NCBI GenBank assembly: GCA_963457665.1
Contig: OY735206.1
Coordinates: 52,500,868 to 52,564,867 of the forward strand
From: Thysanoteuthis rhombus
Lineage: Eukaryota; Mollusca; Cephalopoda; Oegopsida; Thysanoteuthidae
DNA: 64,000 nt
Reading direction: 5' to 3'
Of this stretch, positions 42,246 through 54,505 are shown piece by piece. Position 1 is the stretch's first letter. Each line of letters begins with the position of its first letter. A program made the position numbers and the translations under genes. The notes under the pieces were generated by a model that was not told where the DNA came from, made no database searches, and saw only the letters and a program-made list of their open reading frames with translations.

Positions 42246-43959
42246 TACTGCATTCGGTTGGATGATCGGATGTGTATAAGAAAAATGCACCTCAAGGTCA
42301 TAATACAAGGAATGGGACATTGGGATAGTCTTGTCTTTCTTATCTTTATCTTAATTTCATTTGCTGACCCAAAGTAACTTTAATGTTCCATTCGGTAAAA
42401 CAACACATTTTTTTCTGATTACTTCCAGACTACGTTCACTATAAAACTGGATTTTCCCTGGTAATCATGATTCCATATTTACAACTTTTCTCTCAAGTGG
42501 GGCTAAAACATGAATATGTACATTTAGAGATAAAACCCCCCGGTTTTCCTGACAATATATTTACAAGGGTTAGTATGTGACCCCACCCCAACAAGAGCCC
42601 AGCATGGCAGAAAAACAAGTTAACCGGGCGGAAAAAACTGTAAATTCCTGTTTCCTCCAGAGAACTCCACCTCCTGTCATCTATGGGGGTGGGAAGGGTA
42701 ACCGAAACGGAAAAAGGGGGCCAATGCTCATTTTCAACCTAGCTAAGAAATAGTTTGCAACTGAGGGGAAAATCTATTTTATCCTAATTCGGGCTTGGCT
42801 GACTAGTCTGTCCCGATTCCCCAAATTCTTGTCTCTTGACCAGTGACTTCAAAGTTGCCACTAGTTTAGCAGCTCTTATTCTGTTCAGTCGAATAACTCT
42901 CACCCACCTTTCGTTGAAATCCAACCAAGGTAGCCTTTCCCTCTCGACCCTGATCTTAAGCTGATGCTTAAAGTATGCAACCAGTTGTATGGGAGTGAAG
43001 TGCCCATATTCGTAGAATCCCTTCTGGCGCGTCTTTCAAATGACTGCTCTCAAAATGCCAAGTAAGCACATGAACACTGGATGTCTCTCCTTATCAAGCG
43101 GTGGAAATGCATTGCTACTCACGGTGCAGCGTTCAGAGGTAAAAAACCGTACCCTGCGGATGCGAACCATGTAGCCCTCAATCAGCTCTCACAACGGAAG
43201 TACAACACTGCACTTGATGGACTCCCCCATATCACAACCGGGTATGCACTTGGGTGAATTCACCAGTCCCACTACTGACCCAGAGCGCATTTCGAATAAC
43301 TAGTCAGGCAAGGGACACCTCGTTGTTATCAAGGCACCTCAGCCAAGAAGTCCAAGGCCAGATTGTTTGAAAAGGGGATACAGTCGCTACCATTTCGTCT
43401 CAAGGGCAAAAAGTGTGCCCTGACGATGCAGACCATATAGCCGTTAACCAGCTCGCACAGCGGATGTATCACATTGCAGTGAAAGAAGACATGCTCCATA
43501 GACTGATCCGCAGCATATGCACTCTGGTGATTCCACCAGACCCGCTGCAAAAAGCTGTTTGCTGATCCCTTACAATTTCAATGCCCTACTTGACGACGGC
43601 CGGGTTTCAGAGAGACCTTCCTTCAACTGTGAGAAGACCTTCAGAACGTACCGGCTTTCTCTGTAGAAAGAGCATTCCGCCCGGGATGTACGACTAGCCT
43701 CACCTTCGTCGGAATGTACGTTTCTCAAAGCTGGAAAAGTTTCCCTTCCAGAATTCGCCGTTCTCCTCTCCTTCTTCACACATCCGACCCAGGAAAGACA
43801 ACTGCAAAGTATGTTCCCGAACTTGGATGTTCAGCATCACTAGGCCGCCCTCTGCAGGTTGGAGCTGACAGATCTTGCGAGATACCATTGGCAGTGACGT
43901 GTGACCGCCAGGCAAAGTTATTCCTTGCAGAGCCGTATTCACCTTTTACTTTACGCAGG

Positions 43960-45390
43960 AAAGCTTCCAGGAGAAGAATGTACAGCATAGGCGAAAGTGG
44001 ACGACCTTTACGAACTGATCTTGACAACCAAAAGGGCTTCAACCTGACTCCATTCACCTACACCACTGAGCTGGGGGACGCATATAAGAGGATCCAGGAG
44101 CGAAAATCCTGACCGAAGCCAGCCATGGATAAGATGGACTCGAGAAAAACGATGGTCGACCCTATCGAAGGCTTTGGATGATCTAATTTGATCAGCGCAG
44201 CTCCATTGTCGACTTTCTCAATGACTGTACGCACCGTGTGCAGATTGTCCCGAACAGTCCTCCCCTGCAGAGTTAAAAACGGTTCAGGGCCAATCAGACT
44301 ATCCAGCAGTCTGCAGCCGGTTAGACAGGACCGTGGCCAAAATCTTTATCTTTTACCGAGCAGTTATGGGCCTGAAGTTATCTACCCCGTCCCCTCCATT
44401 TTTGTCCTTGCGTGGCCACTTCACTACCCCCCTGGTAAAGCGATGGGGGATGCTCCCCTGCTTTAACCAGGGGTTAAAGATCAATGCCAGCAAATGGACA
44501 AATATGGGCGACAGCCTCAAATACACTTCGTAAGGCAAGCCATCGATTCCTGGAGTCCTCTCCTTCTCTACGCTCTTTAGCGCTTCCCGAACTTCATCCT
44601 CAGTTACGAGATCCTTGCACCCAGCTGCTTCAGTCGCCTCAAGGCAAGGGAAGTCAGCTAAATAGGTGCTGAACTCGGACCAGACTACCTGCTGAAAATC
44701 TCCTGAAAGTTGACTTGAAACGCCTCGCAGATACCTTCGTCTCTGGTCACAAATCGTCCGTCCGGTGACGTGACACTGGAGATATGCTGGCTTGAAGCAC
44801 TCTGAATTTCTTCTGCCCGCAGTTCCGCGGCCATATTCGTTGCCTCGGGGGACACTATTTTTAACAGCTCTAACTGCCAGAGCTTGGTCCCTCTTGACAA
44901 GCAAGGAGGCCAGCTCTGCCTCCGCTATTTTAAGCTAGCTAGTGTCCCCTCTATCCACCGCCCGCTCTATTCGGGATTCTAATGCCTTTTGTGCTGCTAG
45001 TCTCTCTAAGTTGAGTCTTCTACTATATTCGGCAGCAAAAGACCTTATCTTATCTTGGTGCCCCCAGAATTTATTCCCTACGATGGGGCCCCCGTCGGTT
45101 CCTGCTGAATTTGTAATGCTAGTTGGTCCCCAAAATCCTCCACATCCATGAGGGATGTTGAATTTCTAGTAACCAGACTTGAAGGGCTTAGGTGTACCTA
45201 AATTTATTCAGACCCTTACTAATCTATGGTCCGAAAAAAAAGACGCTATGGAAACTTGGACATTCCAATAACTTAAGATCGACTCTCCTAACTAATACCT
45301 GATCAATGTAACTGGAATGTTGCAGAGTACTCGGGGTACCGCCACCAGTCCAAATCCATACTACATCGCGGAGGTGTTGGTTTCGGAACT
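43960..45390 (-). pseudogene. ORF2 reverse transcriptase part of the 42.3-46.8 kb copy
   Basis: Pieces in order from 45,390 downward: endonuclease tail (LLECPSFHSVFF), linker, RFVTRDEGICEAFQVNFQEIF, EKERTPGIDGLPYEVYLRL, KWPRKDKNGGDGVDNFRPIT, then box A region near 44,170-44,200, NGVRLKPFWLSRSVRKGRPL and MLYILLLEAFLRKVK. Several frameshifts lie between the pieces. The YVDD region is largely lost near 43,910, where the sequence joins a more C-terminal part (PMVSRKICQLQPAEGG). Confidence 0.75.
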
Positions 45391-45830
45391 TATGTGGACC
45401 CCTCTCTTGTAGCATACTTTTTTTTTTCCTTTAGTGTGGGTTCACCAGTGTGGCCATCCCCAGCCGGGCTTCTTGGCCTTTACTGACAGGCCGACAGAGT
45501 CGGCGGCGGCTGCAGCGGTAGTAGAGGTGTTGGTGAGTTTGGCTGTTGGTGGGGGGAGGCTAGGAGATCTTCTCTTAAAACTATCAAGGATGTTTTTTGA
45601 AGGGCTATGGATGGTCTTTGGTGTGCGTGTGTGGAGAGGGTGGAAGAGTAACCCTCTCTGCAGGCTATCTGAACTTTAATTTTAATAATAAAGCCGCCGC
45701 CTTCTCTTTTTTCTTTTTTCCCGGACTAGCGTATCCCCCCAATCCTAGTCTGTTCCGCATGAGACTGCGGCGTCTCTCCTTTGGGGCTGTCGTTGTCATG
45801 GCGCCTAAAAGTCTGGTGATAGAGATCCCG

Positions 45831-46181
45831 CTATTTAGGCCTCCCTCCCACATTTTCCCACTCTCCTTCCAACCCCTCCTTTTGTGTCATCGTTTTCAGT
45901 GGCAGAGAGGACTGCTTAGGTGCAGCGAGACTCGGAAGTCTCCCGGCATCTGACCGGATTTTCCGGTCTGGGCAGCAGGCGAGACGTTTCGACGGTATCG
46001 GTAGGTAGGGGGGAGGGTTTGCATCCTGGTGGCCGGTTTCTTTTTCACAGACAGCGGTGAGGTGACCAGTCTCACCGCATATCCTGCAAACTGGCCTCCT
46101 ACCCTTCACAAGAGACAGTTTCCTTCGACCATCCACGTCCAAATAGTTGGGAATGGCTAGGAAAGCCTTCCTATCAATCAT
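45831..46181 (-). pseudogene. ORF1 fragment with intact CCHC knuckle
   Basis: The minus strand reads MIDRKAFLAIPNYLDVDGRR, then VKGRRPVCRICGETGHLTAVCEK: a standard CX2CX4HX4C knuckle. It shows that the knuckle in copy 1 was broken by one lost base. The ORF1 N-terminal part continues to 46,810 in other frames. Confidence 0.8.
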
Positions 46182-46919
46182 CAGATCGAATCATTATTCC
46201 CCACACATCACTTCGTAGTCAACTGAGACAATTTCCTCATATTGCATGAGGAATGCCCCGATAATTTCGCTGAGGACCTCATGAGCAATTACACGGGTCT
46301 TCCAACGCCACTGGTAATCCACCAGAAGGACGTGGTCCTTCGTTTGGAGTTCTCAGTGCGTGAGTGCTAAACATTCTTGTTCAGTGGGTAAAACCACGTC
46401 CCACGTGTCGAAACCGTCGCCTTTGACGACCTGTTTTACCTTAATCCCAAGGCTATTCAGTGATTTTTGTCACGGTGTCTTTCGTCGATCTGACACCATT
46501 TTTTCTCAATGCTCGTTCAGGTTTACCAGCAAACTATCCTCTTCTACGAGGTGGGCGTATGATACGCATCGCCTGACGAACTCCGTCACATTGACCGAGG
46601 TGATTTCTGGGTGGGTTGGGGAATTCCACACATTTGGAGAGCCCCAACTTGTCTCCGGTTTCTATCCTGCCGGAATTGGTGAGTCTGTATTTTCCCATTT
46701 CCCTTCATGGACGGGAATTTTTTTCTCCCCATTTTCAGGGGTGGTGTCTTTCCCCCGTCTTTCTCCTTATCAGGAGAAGCAAACAAAGCCCTCCTGTCCT
46801 CGTCAGCCATGAATGGTGAAGTCCAGGATCCTTTTCCTTGTATGTCTCGCTGTAGACTTCCAACACGTCGTCACTGAGAGAAAACCCACGCCCGTTTGTT
46901 AAACCGGAAGTACATTGAT

Positions 46920-47690
46920 GCACAATACCGTCAATTGGCTCAGTGACTTAATCAATGTCTTCTGTCGACCAGGCAAGTTTTTAGTTTCTTGTCTATCAGC
47001 AAGACTGACACCGTTATTCTTTCAAATAAGTCTCAGTCCTAGCAAATCCACCAATACATTACCTCCCTTACAACTTTTGGCAATGCTAGTCTCTCACATT
47101 GTTTGTTATTGAGGGGGCTGGGGCAAATTCCAGATATTTAAAGGGTCCCCTCACTTATCTTGTACTTTGTCCCTGCTGGAATTAGAATCTGTTTTATATT
47201 TTTTCACTTCATGGCTGGAGGCACCCCTTTCATTGCCATTGCTGTCTTTGACGGGTAACTTTGTTTGTATTTTCGTAGTTTCTTTTTCTCTTCACCCCCA
47301 CCTGTGTGGATAATCAAATAAGGCCTATTGACTTCATCAGCCATAGAGGGAAAACGCAAACAAATGTGTGCACCTGTGCGGGGGGACTCGCACCTATTGG
47401 ACTAGTGTACAGTCTGGGTCCCTTTCTCCTCTCCTCTTATTGGTAATATCTGATTGGGTCAGCTAAAAAAAAAATGCTTCTCGCAGCTAACATGTTAGGA
47501 AAGATGTGCAGCACAAACCTAAGTCTTAAATAGTGTTTTCATATATTCGATGACTATATACATCAGGTTTTCTCATGATTTATCTGAATATTTTCTAAGC
47601 TTACCTTAACATAACATAATGTCAAATGGAGAAATAAGTTGGCGTGTTTACCTTTGATATCCTAGCTTTCACCTAGACTCTAACACCGAC
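46920..47690 (-). pseudogene. ORF1 block B, third copy
   Basis: Matches 28,345-29,060: the LSDLI/DQSTED-like region, DIEKK-like region near 47,030, an ORF1 start-like GCCATAGAGGG near 47,340, and the downstream AT-rich flank to about 47,690. No long frame. Confidence 0.6.
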
Positions 47691-47729
47691 ATCTTTGAAT
47701 GCTGCTTGATCGTTGTTGGCCACTTATTT

Positions 47730-48030
47730 TTCGCCCGCCTTTCGTTGAACTCTGACCAAGGCAACCTTTCACTATCGACCCTGATCTTAAGCTGATGCTC
47801 ACCTTTGTGGATTCACTTCTGACGCATCGTCCTAATCATTACTCTCATAATGTCAAGTAAGCACATTGGCACTCGATGTTTCTACTCATCCAACGACGGA
47901 AACCTGTCGCTCCGCACTGGAATCAAAGGCAAAAAACCGTACACCAACGATGCAGACCATGTAGCCCTCAATCAGCTCACAACAGATGTACAACACTGCA
48001 GTTTTCACGTCTTGCTGCATTTGGTCTTTC
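47730..48030 (-). pseudogene. Tx1-like ORF2 C-terminal fragment
   Basis: Matches copy 1 at about 12,415-12,740 (the QLKVKIRVERERLPW and MCLLGVMRMVIWTT regions, then the C-terminal zinc region side), decayed. It lacks a 3' UTR on its left, where block B ends. Confidence 0.65.
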
Positions 48031-48119
48031 GTCACCTCGGTTAAAAAAAAAAAGGTATCTTCCACAGGAACCGGAAGTAGTCTCCGTTTCCCAGCAGTTC
48101 ATAGCCATGCGTGTCCTAC

Positions 48120-48290
48120 CTGTATGCATCCGAATACGGACTGTTGAGTGATATTTTCTTTTGTAGGTTTTGTGGCAAATTGAAGACGTGTGTGTTAGTT
48201 TGGTTGGTTGGCAATTTTCGTCAGCGATTCTTTTTCAACATTAACTGAATAGTTGCCGCTTGGATGATTTTGGTTGTCATTTCCATACTG
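48120..48290 (-). pseudogene. Class II C2H2 finger exon, ligands lost
   Basis: The minus strand reads TSSICHKTYKRKYHSTVRIRMHTG then G|GTAGGA. First Cys is Ser and the first His is Arg. The donor is intact. Confidence 0.7.
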
Positions 48291-48486
48291 GTTGATACAT
48301 TCGGTTGAATGATCAGAGGTAATGCTCAATTTTCGCCAAAAATTGAAAATATGACACAAGGTCAAAATACGTGGATGGGGATTTCAGGCTGGTCTTTTCT
48401 TTGCTATCTTTAGCAAGTCTTATTTCCTGACCCAATCTCACTTTAATGTTTCAATCACCAAATTTCTTCCATACTGCGTGTCCTAG

Positions 48487-48655
48487 CTGTATGCGTTCGA
48501 ATGTGGACAGTTAAATGGTATTTTCTTCGGTAACTCATCATGCATATTGAGCACGTGTATGGTGATGTGGTTAGGTGGCAATTTTCTTAGGGGATTATCT
48601 TTCTCAACATTAGAATAGTAGTTGCTTGGATGATTTCAATTGTCATTTCGATACT
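48487..48655 (-). pseudogene. Class II C2H2 finger exon, donor lost
   Basis: PYTCSICMMSYRRKYHLTV then HIRTHTA: all four ligands present, but the donor is G|CTAGGA. Linked to a Tx1-like 3' UTR at 48,690. Confidence 0.7.
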
Positions 48656-48689
48656 GCTTTCAAGTGAATGATGGGAGGTGTATCATTTT

Positions 48690-49970
48690 TTTCTCAAAAA
48701 GAAAATGACACAAGGTTATATATTTTTCCTACTTTTATTTCAGCTAGACTCATTTGCTGACCCAATCTCACTCTTTCATTCGCCAAAACAACGCATTTTT
48801 TTCTGATTACCTGAATACTACATTCGCCATAATACCAGACTCCCTATGATAAACCTAACTTATCCCATATTGACGGTTTTTTTTTTTTTTTGTGAGGTAG
48901 AATGAAAACGGATGATCGATATATATTTACAGAAAAATAACGTGTTACTCTGTGCCCCCCCCCCACAAAAGACTAATATGGCAGAAAAGTAAGTTAACCG
49001 GGCAAAATCTGGATGAGGGTGAAAAAAAGTGAAAGAACTCCAGCATCTGTCATCTATAACCGAAAGGGGGGGGGACCAATGCTCATTTTCTCCCTAGCTA
49101 AGGAACAGTTGGCAACTCAAAAATTCTATCCTACCCTGAACTGGGTTAGCAAGTCTCCTCCATAGGAAGGGACCTCATGCCACTACCCTTCTGACCCCTC
49201 TTTAGGTGTCACCGTTTTAGATGGCAGAGGGGACAGTTTGGGTGAGGGAAGACTCTAAAGTCTCCAAGCACTCGACCAGATTTTTCTGGTCTGGGTAGTG
49301 GGCGAATCGACAGAAGACTCCTCGTCAACGGTTTTGGTAGGTTGAGGGATCGTGCATTTTATAATAAGAGACTGATTTCTACGGCCACCCACGTGCAAAT
49401 AGTTGGGAATGGCCAGAAACTCCATGTCGATCATTAGATCGAAGCACTGTTTCCTTGCATTACCTTGGTCAATTTCCTCGTATTTCAGGAGAAATGCCCC
49501 GAGGACATACGATGCAACCTCATGGACTACAATACTGATCTTTCTGCAACCCAGGTACTCCATACGATGAAAGTAATCCCTATCTGGAGTTCCTTCTGCA
49601 TTAGGGTCATGCAGTGTTCTTCTGTGGGTAGCAGAACATCCCACGAAGCAAAACCGTCGCCTTTCACAACCTGTTCTGCCTTGATTCCTCAGCTACTCAG
49701 GGATTTCATTAGTCTTGCATTGACCAGACTTCTTTTTTTTCTTCCTTTTGATCAGAAAGACCGACACATTTCTTACTCAATGTCCCTGAGTTCCGCTTGG
49801 TCCACCAACAAACCATCCTCTTTTACGATGTGTGCGTAAGTCTGGCACCTGAAAAAATCCGTGACATTGACTCTATTAATTTCAGGGGAGAGGGAATTCA
49901 ACTTGTTAGGGGAGCCCCAGCTTATTTCTCTTCATCCTGTCAGAATAAGCAAGTTCCCCACCCCTTTCAT
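48690..49970 (-). mobile_element. Tx1-like LINE copy, 3' UTR fused to ORF1
   Basis: 3' UTR 48,690-49,180. ORF1 follows directly (KTVTPKEGSEG-like near 49,205, MIDMEFLAIPNYLHVGGRR near 49,400, YEEIDQ, HEVASYVLG, YFHRMEYLGCRK, WDVLL region near 49,640) to the N-terminal region near 49,970. It has the same overall structure as 40,880-41,940, with more of the ORF1 C-terminal side kept. Confidence 0.75.
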
Positions 49971-50053
49971 GGACGAGGATCTTTCGTCTTTCGTCTGGCT
50001 GCAAAGAAATGGCGTCTTCGTTTCCAAGCAGTAAATAGCCGTGCATATCCTAG

Positions 50054-50216
50054 CTGTATGCATCCGAATGTGGACTGTTAGATGGTGTTTTCTTTGGTAA
50101 CTCTTCAAGCAAATTGAACACGTGTATGGTGATGTGGTTGGGCGGCTATTTTCCCCAGGGATTTTCTTCCTGAACATCAACAGAATAGTTGCTGCCTGGA
50201 TGATTTTGCTTGACAT
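50054..50216 (-). pseudogene. Class II C2H2 finger exon, donor lost
   Basis: PYTCSICLKSYQRKHHLTV then HIRMHTA: ligands and spacing intact. Donor G|CTAGGA. The frame is open up to MSSKIIQAA at 50,216. Acceptor-like TTGATGTTCAG lies inside, near 50,170. Confidence 0.7.
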
Positions 50217-50259
50217 TTCAATACTGCATTCGGTTCGATGATCGAAGGTGCATCAACAG

Positions 50260-51556
50260 AAATGTGACACAAGGTCATATGAGGATATTGGGATGGTCTT
50301 TTCTTCCCTTTCTTTATCTTGGCTAGTCTCATTTGCTGATTCAATCTCACTTTAATGTTTCATCCGCCAAAGCAACGCACTCTTTCTAATTATATCCGTA
50401 CCACATTCTCCACAAAACCGGATTTTCTCTATGGTAATCACATCTAATCCCATATTTACAATTTTTTTGGGGGGCATGATAAATATGTACATTTAAAGAT
50501 AAACCCCCCCTGATGTTTTGATATATATTTACAATAAGGGTTAGTACGTGACCCCATCGACAAAAGCCCAGTATGGCAGAAAAATAAGCTAACCAGGCGA
50601 AATAAATTGAAAGTTCCCACATCCTCTGGAAAACTCTACCTTCTGTCATCCATTGAGGAGGGAGGGGTACACAAAACGAAGAGAAGGGACTAAAGAAACA
50701 AAACGGGACCAATATTGATTTTTTTTTTCTTTTTTTTTTTTTTTCCCCAGGCTGAGAAATAGTTAACAACTCGAAAGACGGACAAATCTATCCTATCCTA
50801 TCCTGGGCTGGGCTGACAAGTCTCTCCCGATTCCCGAAATCCTTGTCACTTAACCAGTGACTTCAAAGATGTCACTCCAGTTTAGCATATCTCACTCTGA
50901 CCAAAGGTATCTTTCCCTCTCGACCCTGATCTTAAGCTGATGCTTGAAGTATGTGATCTAAGGTGCGTTGTCCAAATCAGAAATCTCATGATACCAAGTA
51001 AGCACTTAATGTGTCTCCTTTCCTAGTGGTAGAAACGCATTGCTACACACGGTACTGGCATCAAAGGCAAAAAAACTGTACCCCGACGATGCAAACCATG
51101 GAGCCCCAATCAGCTCTCACAACAGATGTACAAAACAGCAGTGAAAGAAGACATAGACTCCTCCGTACCATCACAGGGTATGCACTCAGGTGAATCCATC
51201 AGTCTAGCTGCGAAAGACAGTTTGCTGACCCAGATCATATTCCGGATAACTAGTCGGGCGAGGGACGCCTCATTGTTATCAAGGCACCTCAGCCCAGGTG
51301 TCCCTGGCCAGATTGAGCGACTCTCTTCCCTCGTCAAACTGAGCCTCTCTACCATTCCGTCTCGGACGGACCCCTTTACTACAATCCGATATATTCAACG
51401 ATGGCTGGGTTTCAGAGAGGCCTTCCTTCGACCGTAAGGATACCTTTAGAGCGTCCCGACTCCTCTGGAGAAAGAACATTCCAGCTGGGGTGCACGACGG
51501 GCTTTACTTCCGTCGGAATGCACGTTTCTCAAGGCTGGAAAAGTCTTCCTAGCGTC
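50260..51556 (-). mobile_element. Tx1-like LINE copy, 3' UTR and ORF2 C-terminal part
   Basis: 3' UTR 50,260-50,870, then ORF2 C-terminal region to 51,556: GTPGLRCLDNNEASLARLVIRN, LFAARLMDSPECIPCDGTEESM (zinc region, second half missing), RSKEGLSETQPS. It stops at AGCGTCAATAGCCATGC, the right flank of the next finger exon. Confidence 0.75.
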
Positions 51557-51576
51557 AATAGCCATGCATGTCCTAG

Positions 51577-51745
51577 CTGTGTGCATCCGAACGTGGACTG
51601 TTAAATGGTATTTTCTTCGGTAGCTTTTCTGGCAAATTGAACACGTGTGATACTTTAGTTGGGCGACAATTTTTGTCTGGGATTCTCTTTCTCAACTTTA
51701 ACAGAGTAGATGGTACCTGGATTATTTCGCTTGACATTTCCATAC
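51577..51745 (-). pseudogene. Class II C2H2 finger exon, donor lost
   Basis: HTCSICQKSYRRKYHLTV then HVRMHTA: all four ligands intact; donor G|CTAGGA. Confidence 0.7.
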
Positions 51746-51789
51746 TGCATTCGGTTGAATGATCGAAGGTGTATTATTTTTCAAAAAGT

Positions 51790-53400
51790 GACAAGGTCAT
51801 AATATGGAGATGATCTTTCGTATCTTTATCTTACCTAATCTCCTTTGCTAACCCAACCTCAGTGTTTCATTCACCAAAACAATGCATTTTTCTGATTACT
51901 TCAATACTACGTTCAGCACAATACCTGAATCTCTGATAAACCTATCTAATCCCATATTGACAATTTTTCCGTTGGGAGGAATGAAAACCTGATGGATATG
52001 TACAAGTAAAAAAGATAAACCGATGATCGATATATATTTACAGAAAAATAGCGTGTTAGTATATGCCGTCCCCTACAAAGGCCTAACTTGGCAGAACAGT
52101 AAGTTAACCGGGCAAAAACTGGATGTGGGTGAAAAAAGTGAAGATTTCCACATCTTTCAGAGAAATCTACCCTCTGTAATTTTGGAGGTGAGAGTGGACA
52201 GAACGAGAATAGACTAAAAAACAAAAAACAATGCTCATTTTCTCCCTAGTTGAGAAACAGTTGGCGATTCAAAAAGGGATAAATCTGTTCTACCCTATCC
52301 TGGACTAGGCTGACAGGTCTCTTCCAGTTTCCGAAATTTTGTCTCTTAAGCAGTGACTCCAAGATGCCACTAGTTCAGTAGCTCTCACTCAGAACAGTTG
52401 AGAAACTCCCACCGATCTTTTCGTTGAACTTTGACCAGGGCAGCCTTTCCCTCTCGACCTTGATCTTAACCTGAAGCTGTTATTTAAAGTATGCAACCAG
52501 TTGTACGGAAATGGAATACTTTCCTTCGTGGAATTCCTTCCGGTGTGTTGTCCAAATCACTACTCTCATAATGCCAAGTAAGCACATGAGCACTTGATGT
52601 GCCTCCTTATCTAATTGCAGTAACACATTGCTAAACACAGCGCTGGAATCAGGGGCAGAAAAACTGCACTTCAAGGATGCAGACCTTGTAGCCCTCAATC
52701 AGCTCGCACAACGGATGTACACCACTGCAGTGAAAGGAAGCGTGATCAATGGACTCCTCCATATCACCACAGTATATAGACTCTGGTGAGTCCACTAGCC
52801 CTACTGCAAAAGACAGTTTGTTGACCCAGGGTGCATTCGGAATAACAAGCCAGCGGGGGACGCCTCGTTATTGAGCAACTGTATCCCCTCGTCACACCGA
52901 CTCCTTCTACCATTTCCTCTCGGGTAAACCCCCTTATAATTATCTGATATAAAGCCCTCTCCTTCTGTGGGTAAGAGAACGCCCCACGAAGCAAAACCGT
53001 CGCCTTTGACAACCTGTTTTTCCTTGACTCCAAAACTAGTCAGTGATTTCATTACTCTTTCATTGACCTAATTTTATTTTGTCGATCAGGATGACTGACA
53101 CCATTCTTATTCTCAATGTCCTCGAGTTCCATCAAGTCAACCAGCAAACCATTCTCATTGACTCTAATAATTTCGGGTGGAGGGGATATTCTGCACGTTG
53201 GGGAGCCCCCGTTTGTCATTTGTTACTGTCCTGCCAAAGATTAGTTAGTATTTTCCCCCTCTCCTTCATGGACGGGTCTATTCATTTTTCCTTTTTCAAC
53301 TTTTACAATCAATCATTTTAATTTGTGATTCATCACTAGTTTTTTTTTTTCCTCCATCTATTGAGAGAAGCAAACAAATCCCTTGCCTCGTCGGCTATGA
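51790..53400 (-). mobile_element. Tx1-like LINE copy, 3' UTR + ORF2 C-terminus + ORF1
   Basis: 3' UTR 51,790-52,400; ORF2 C-terminal region 52,400-52,960 (MCLLGIMRVVIWTTHRKEF, zinc region near 52,750); then directly ORF1 from ERKN..VVKGDGFASWGVLLPTEG (52,960-53,040) to its start-like GCTATGAAGGG at 53,396. It lacks RT and endonuclease. Confidence 0.75.
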
Positions 53401-53573
53401 AGGGAAAAATACGAAAACTAGACAAAAAGGAAATATATGGGCTGACGAGAAATTGAGGGAGCGATATCTAGTCCAGGATTTTATCACATCTTTCCGAAGT
53501 CAGTGATGGCGTCTTCCACGAGAACCGGAAGTAGCCTTCATTTCCCAGCAGTCAATAACTACGCACTTTCAAC

Positions 53574-53740
53574 CTGTATACATCTGAATGTAGACTGTTA
53601 AGTGATGTTTTCTTTTGGAAATTTTGTGGCAAATTGAACACGTGTGTGTTACTTTTGTTGGGCGGCACTTTTCGCCAGGGATTCTCTTCCTCAACATTAA
53701 GAGAGTAGCTGTTGCCTGGATGATTTCAGTTATTTCTGTA
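53574..53740 (-). pseudogene. Class II C2H2 finger exon, His lost
   Basis: TCSICHKISKRKHHLTV then YIQMYTG: both His positions are Tyr. Donor G|GTTGAA keeps GT. Confidence 0.65.
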
Positions 53741-53789
53741 CTGCGTTCAGTCAGATGATTGAAGGTGTATCATTTATCCTCAAAAATAG

Positions 53790-54390
53790 AAAAATGTGAC
53801 GCTAGGAGATGGTCTTGTTTTTCCTATCTTAGCTAGTCTCATTTGCTGACCCAATCTCACTTTGGTTCATTCGCCAAAAGAACGCACAAAAGATTTTCTC
53901 TATGATAATCCTATTTAATCTCGTATTTACAATTTTTGCAGGGGAAGGGACTATAACATGATAAATGTACATTCAAAAATATAAACCCCAACTGTTCTGA
54001 TGTATATTCACGAAAAGGGTTAGTATGTGACCCCCCCCCAAAAAAAAGCCTAGATGGTAGAAAAGCAAGTTAACCGGGCGAAAAAATGGATGAAGACACA
54101 AAAAAAAAAAATTCTAGCATCCTCTGGAGTACTCTACATTCTTTCATCTATGGGAGAGTGGTAACCGAAACGGAAAAAGGACTAAAAAAAAAGGGGGGGG
54201 GACCAATGCTGATTTTTTTTTTCCTAGCTAAGAAACAGTTTGCAAGTCAAAAAGGGAGAAATCTATCCTATCTTACCCTGGGCTGGGCTCACAAGTATCT
54301 AACAGTTTCCCAGAGTTTGTCAATTGACCAGTGACTTCAAAGATGCCACCCTAGTTGAACAGCTCTCACTCTAACTAATTCAGTAAAACC
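53790..54390 (-). mobile_element. Tx1-like LINE 3' UTR remnant
   Basis: 3' UTR features in the usual order: CTCATTTGCTGACCCAATCTC, CCAAAAGAACGCA, TTAGTATGTGACCCCCCCC and the ACAAGT-TC end. No coding body follows; the sequence passes into the finger-exon flank shared with 31,120-31,340. Confidence 0.7.
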
Positions 54391-54453
54391 TAATCATGTA
54401 ACCTTTGCACATAAAAGTAGAATACAGTCTGAAATGATATTCGACCGGCTACA

Positions 54454-54457
54454 ATAT

Positions 54458-54503
<46 letters not shown>
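54454..54503. repeat. (TA)n microsatellite
   Basis: About 25 TA units with one interruption (AATA near 54,469). It is absent from the paralogous flank at about 31,180, so it expanded after the duplication. Confidence 0.9.

Positions 54504-54505
<2 letters not shown>

Larger units (their letters stand above)
42300..46812 (-). mobile_element. Older Tx1-like LINE copy with 3' UTR, ORF2 and ORF1
   Basis: Second most complete copy. 3' UTR 42,300-42,890; ORF2 C-terminal region 42,890-43,900 (with a local duplication: two versions of the C-terminal zinc region, near 43,150-43,250 and 43,390-43,540); RT 43,900-45,390; then a jump at about 45,392 into the proline-rich/ORF1 region, and ORF1 to the ATG at 46,810 (MADEDRRALFASPDKEK). 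The jump removes about 1 kb, including the catalytic half of the endonuclease. It is useful because it keeps an intact ORF1 knuckle. Confidence 0.82.

Noticed and set aside
54454-54503. Palindromic (TA)n as a regulatory element
   Set aside because: A plain microsatellite, absent from the paralogous flank near 31,180.
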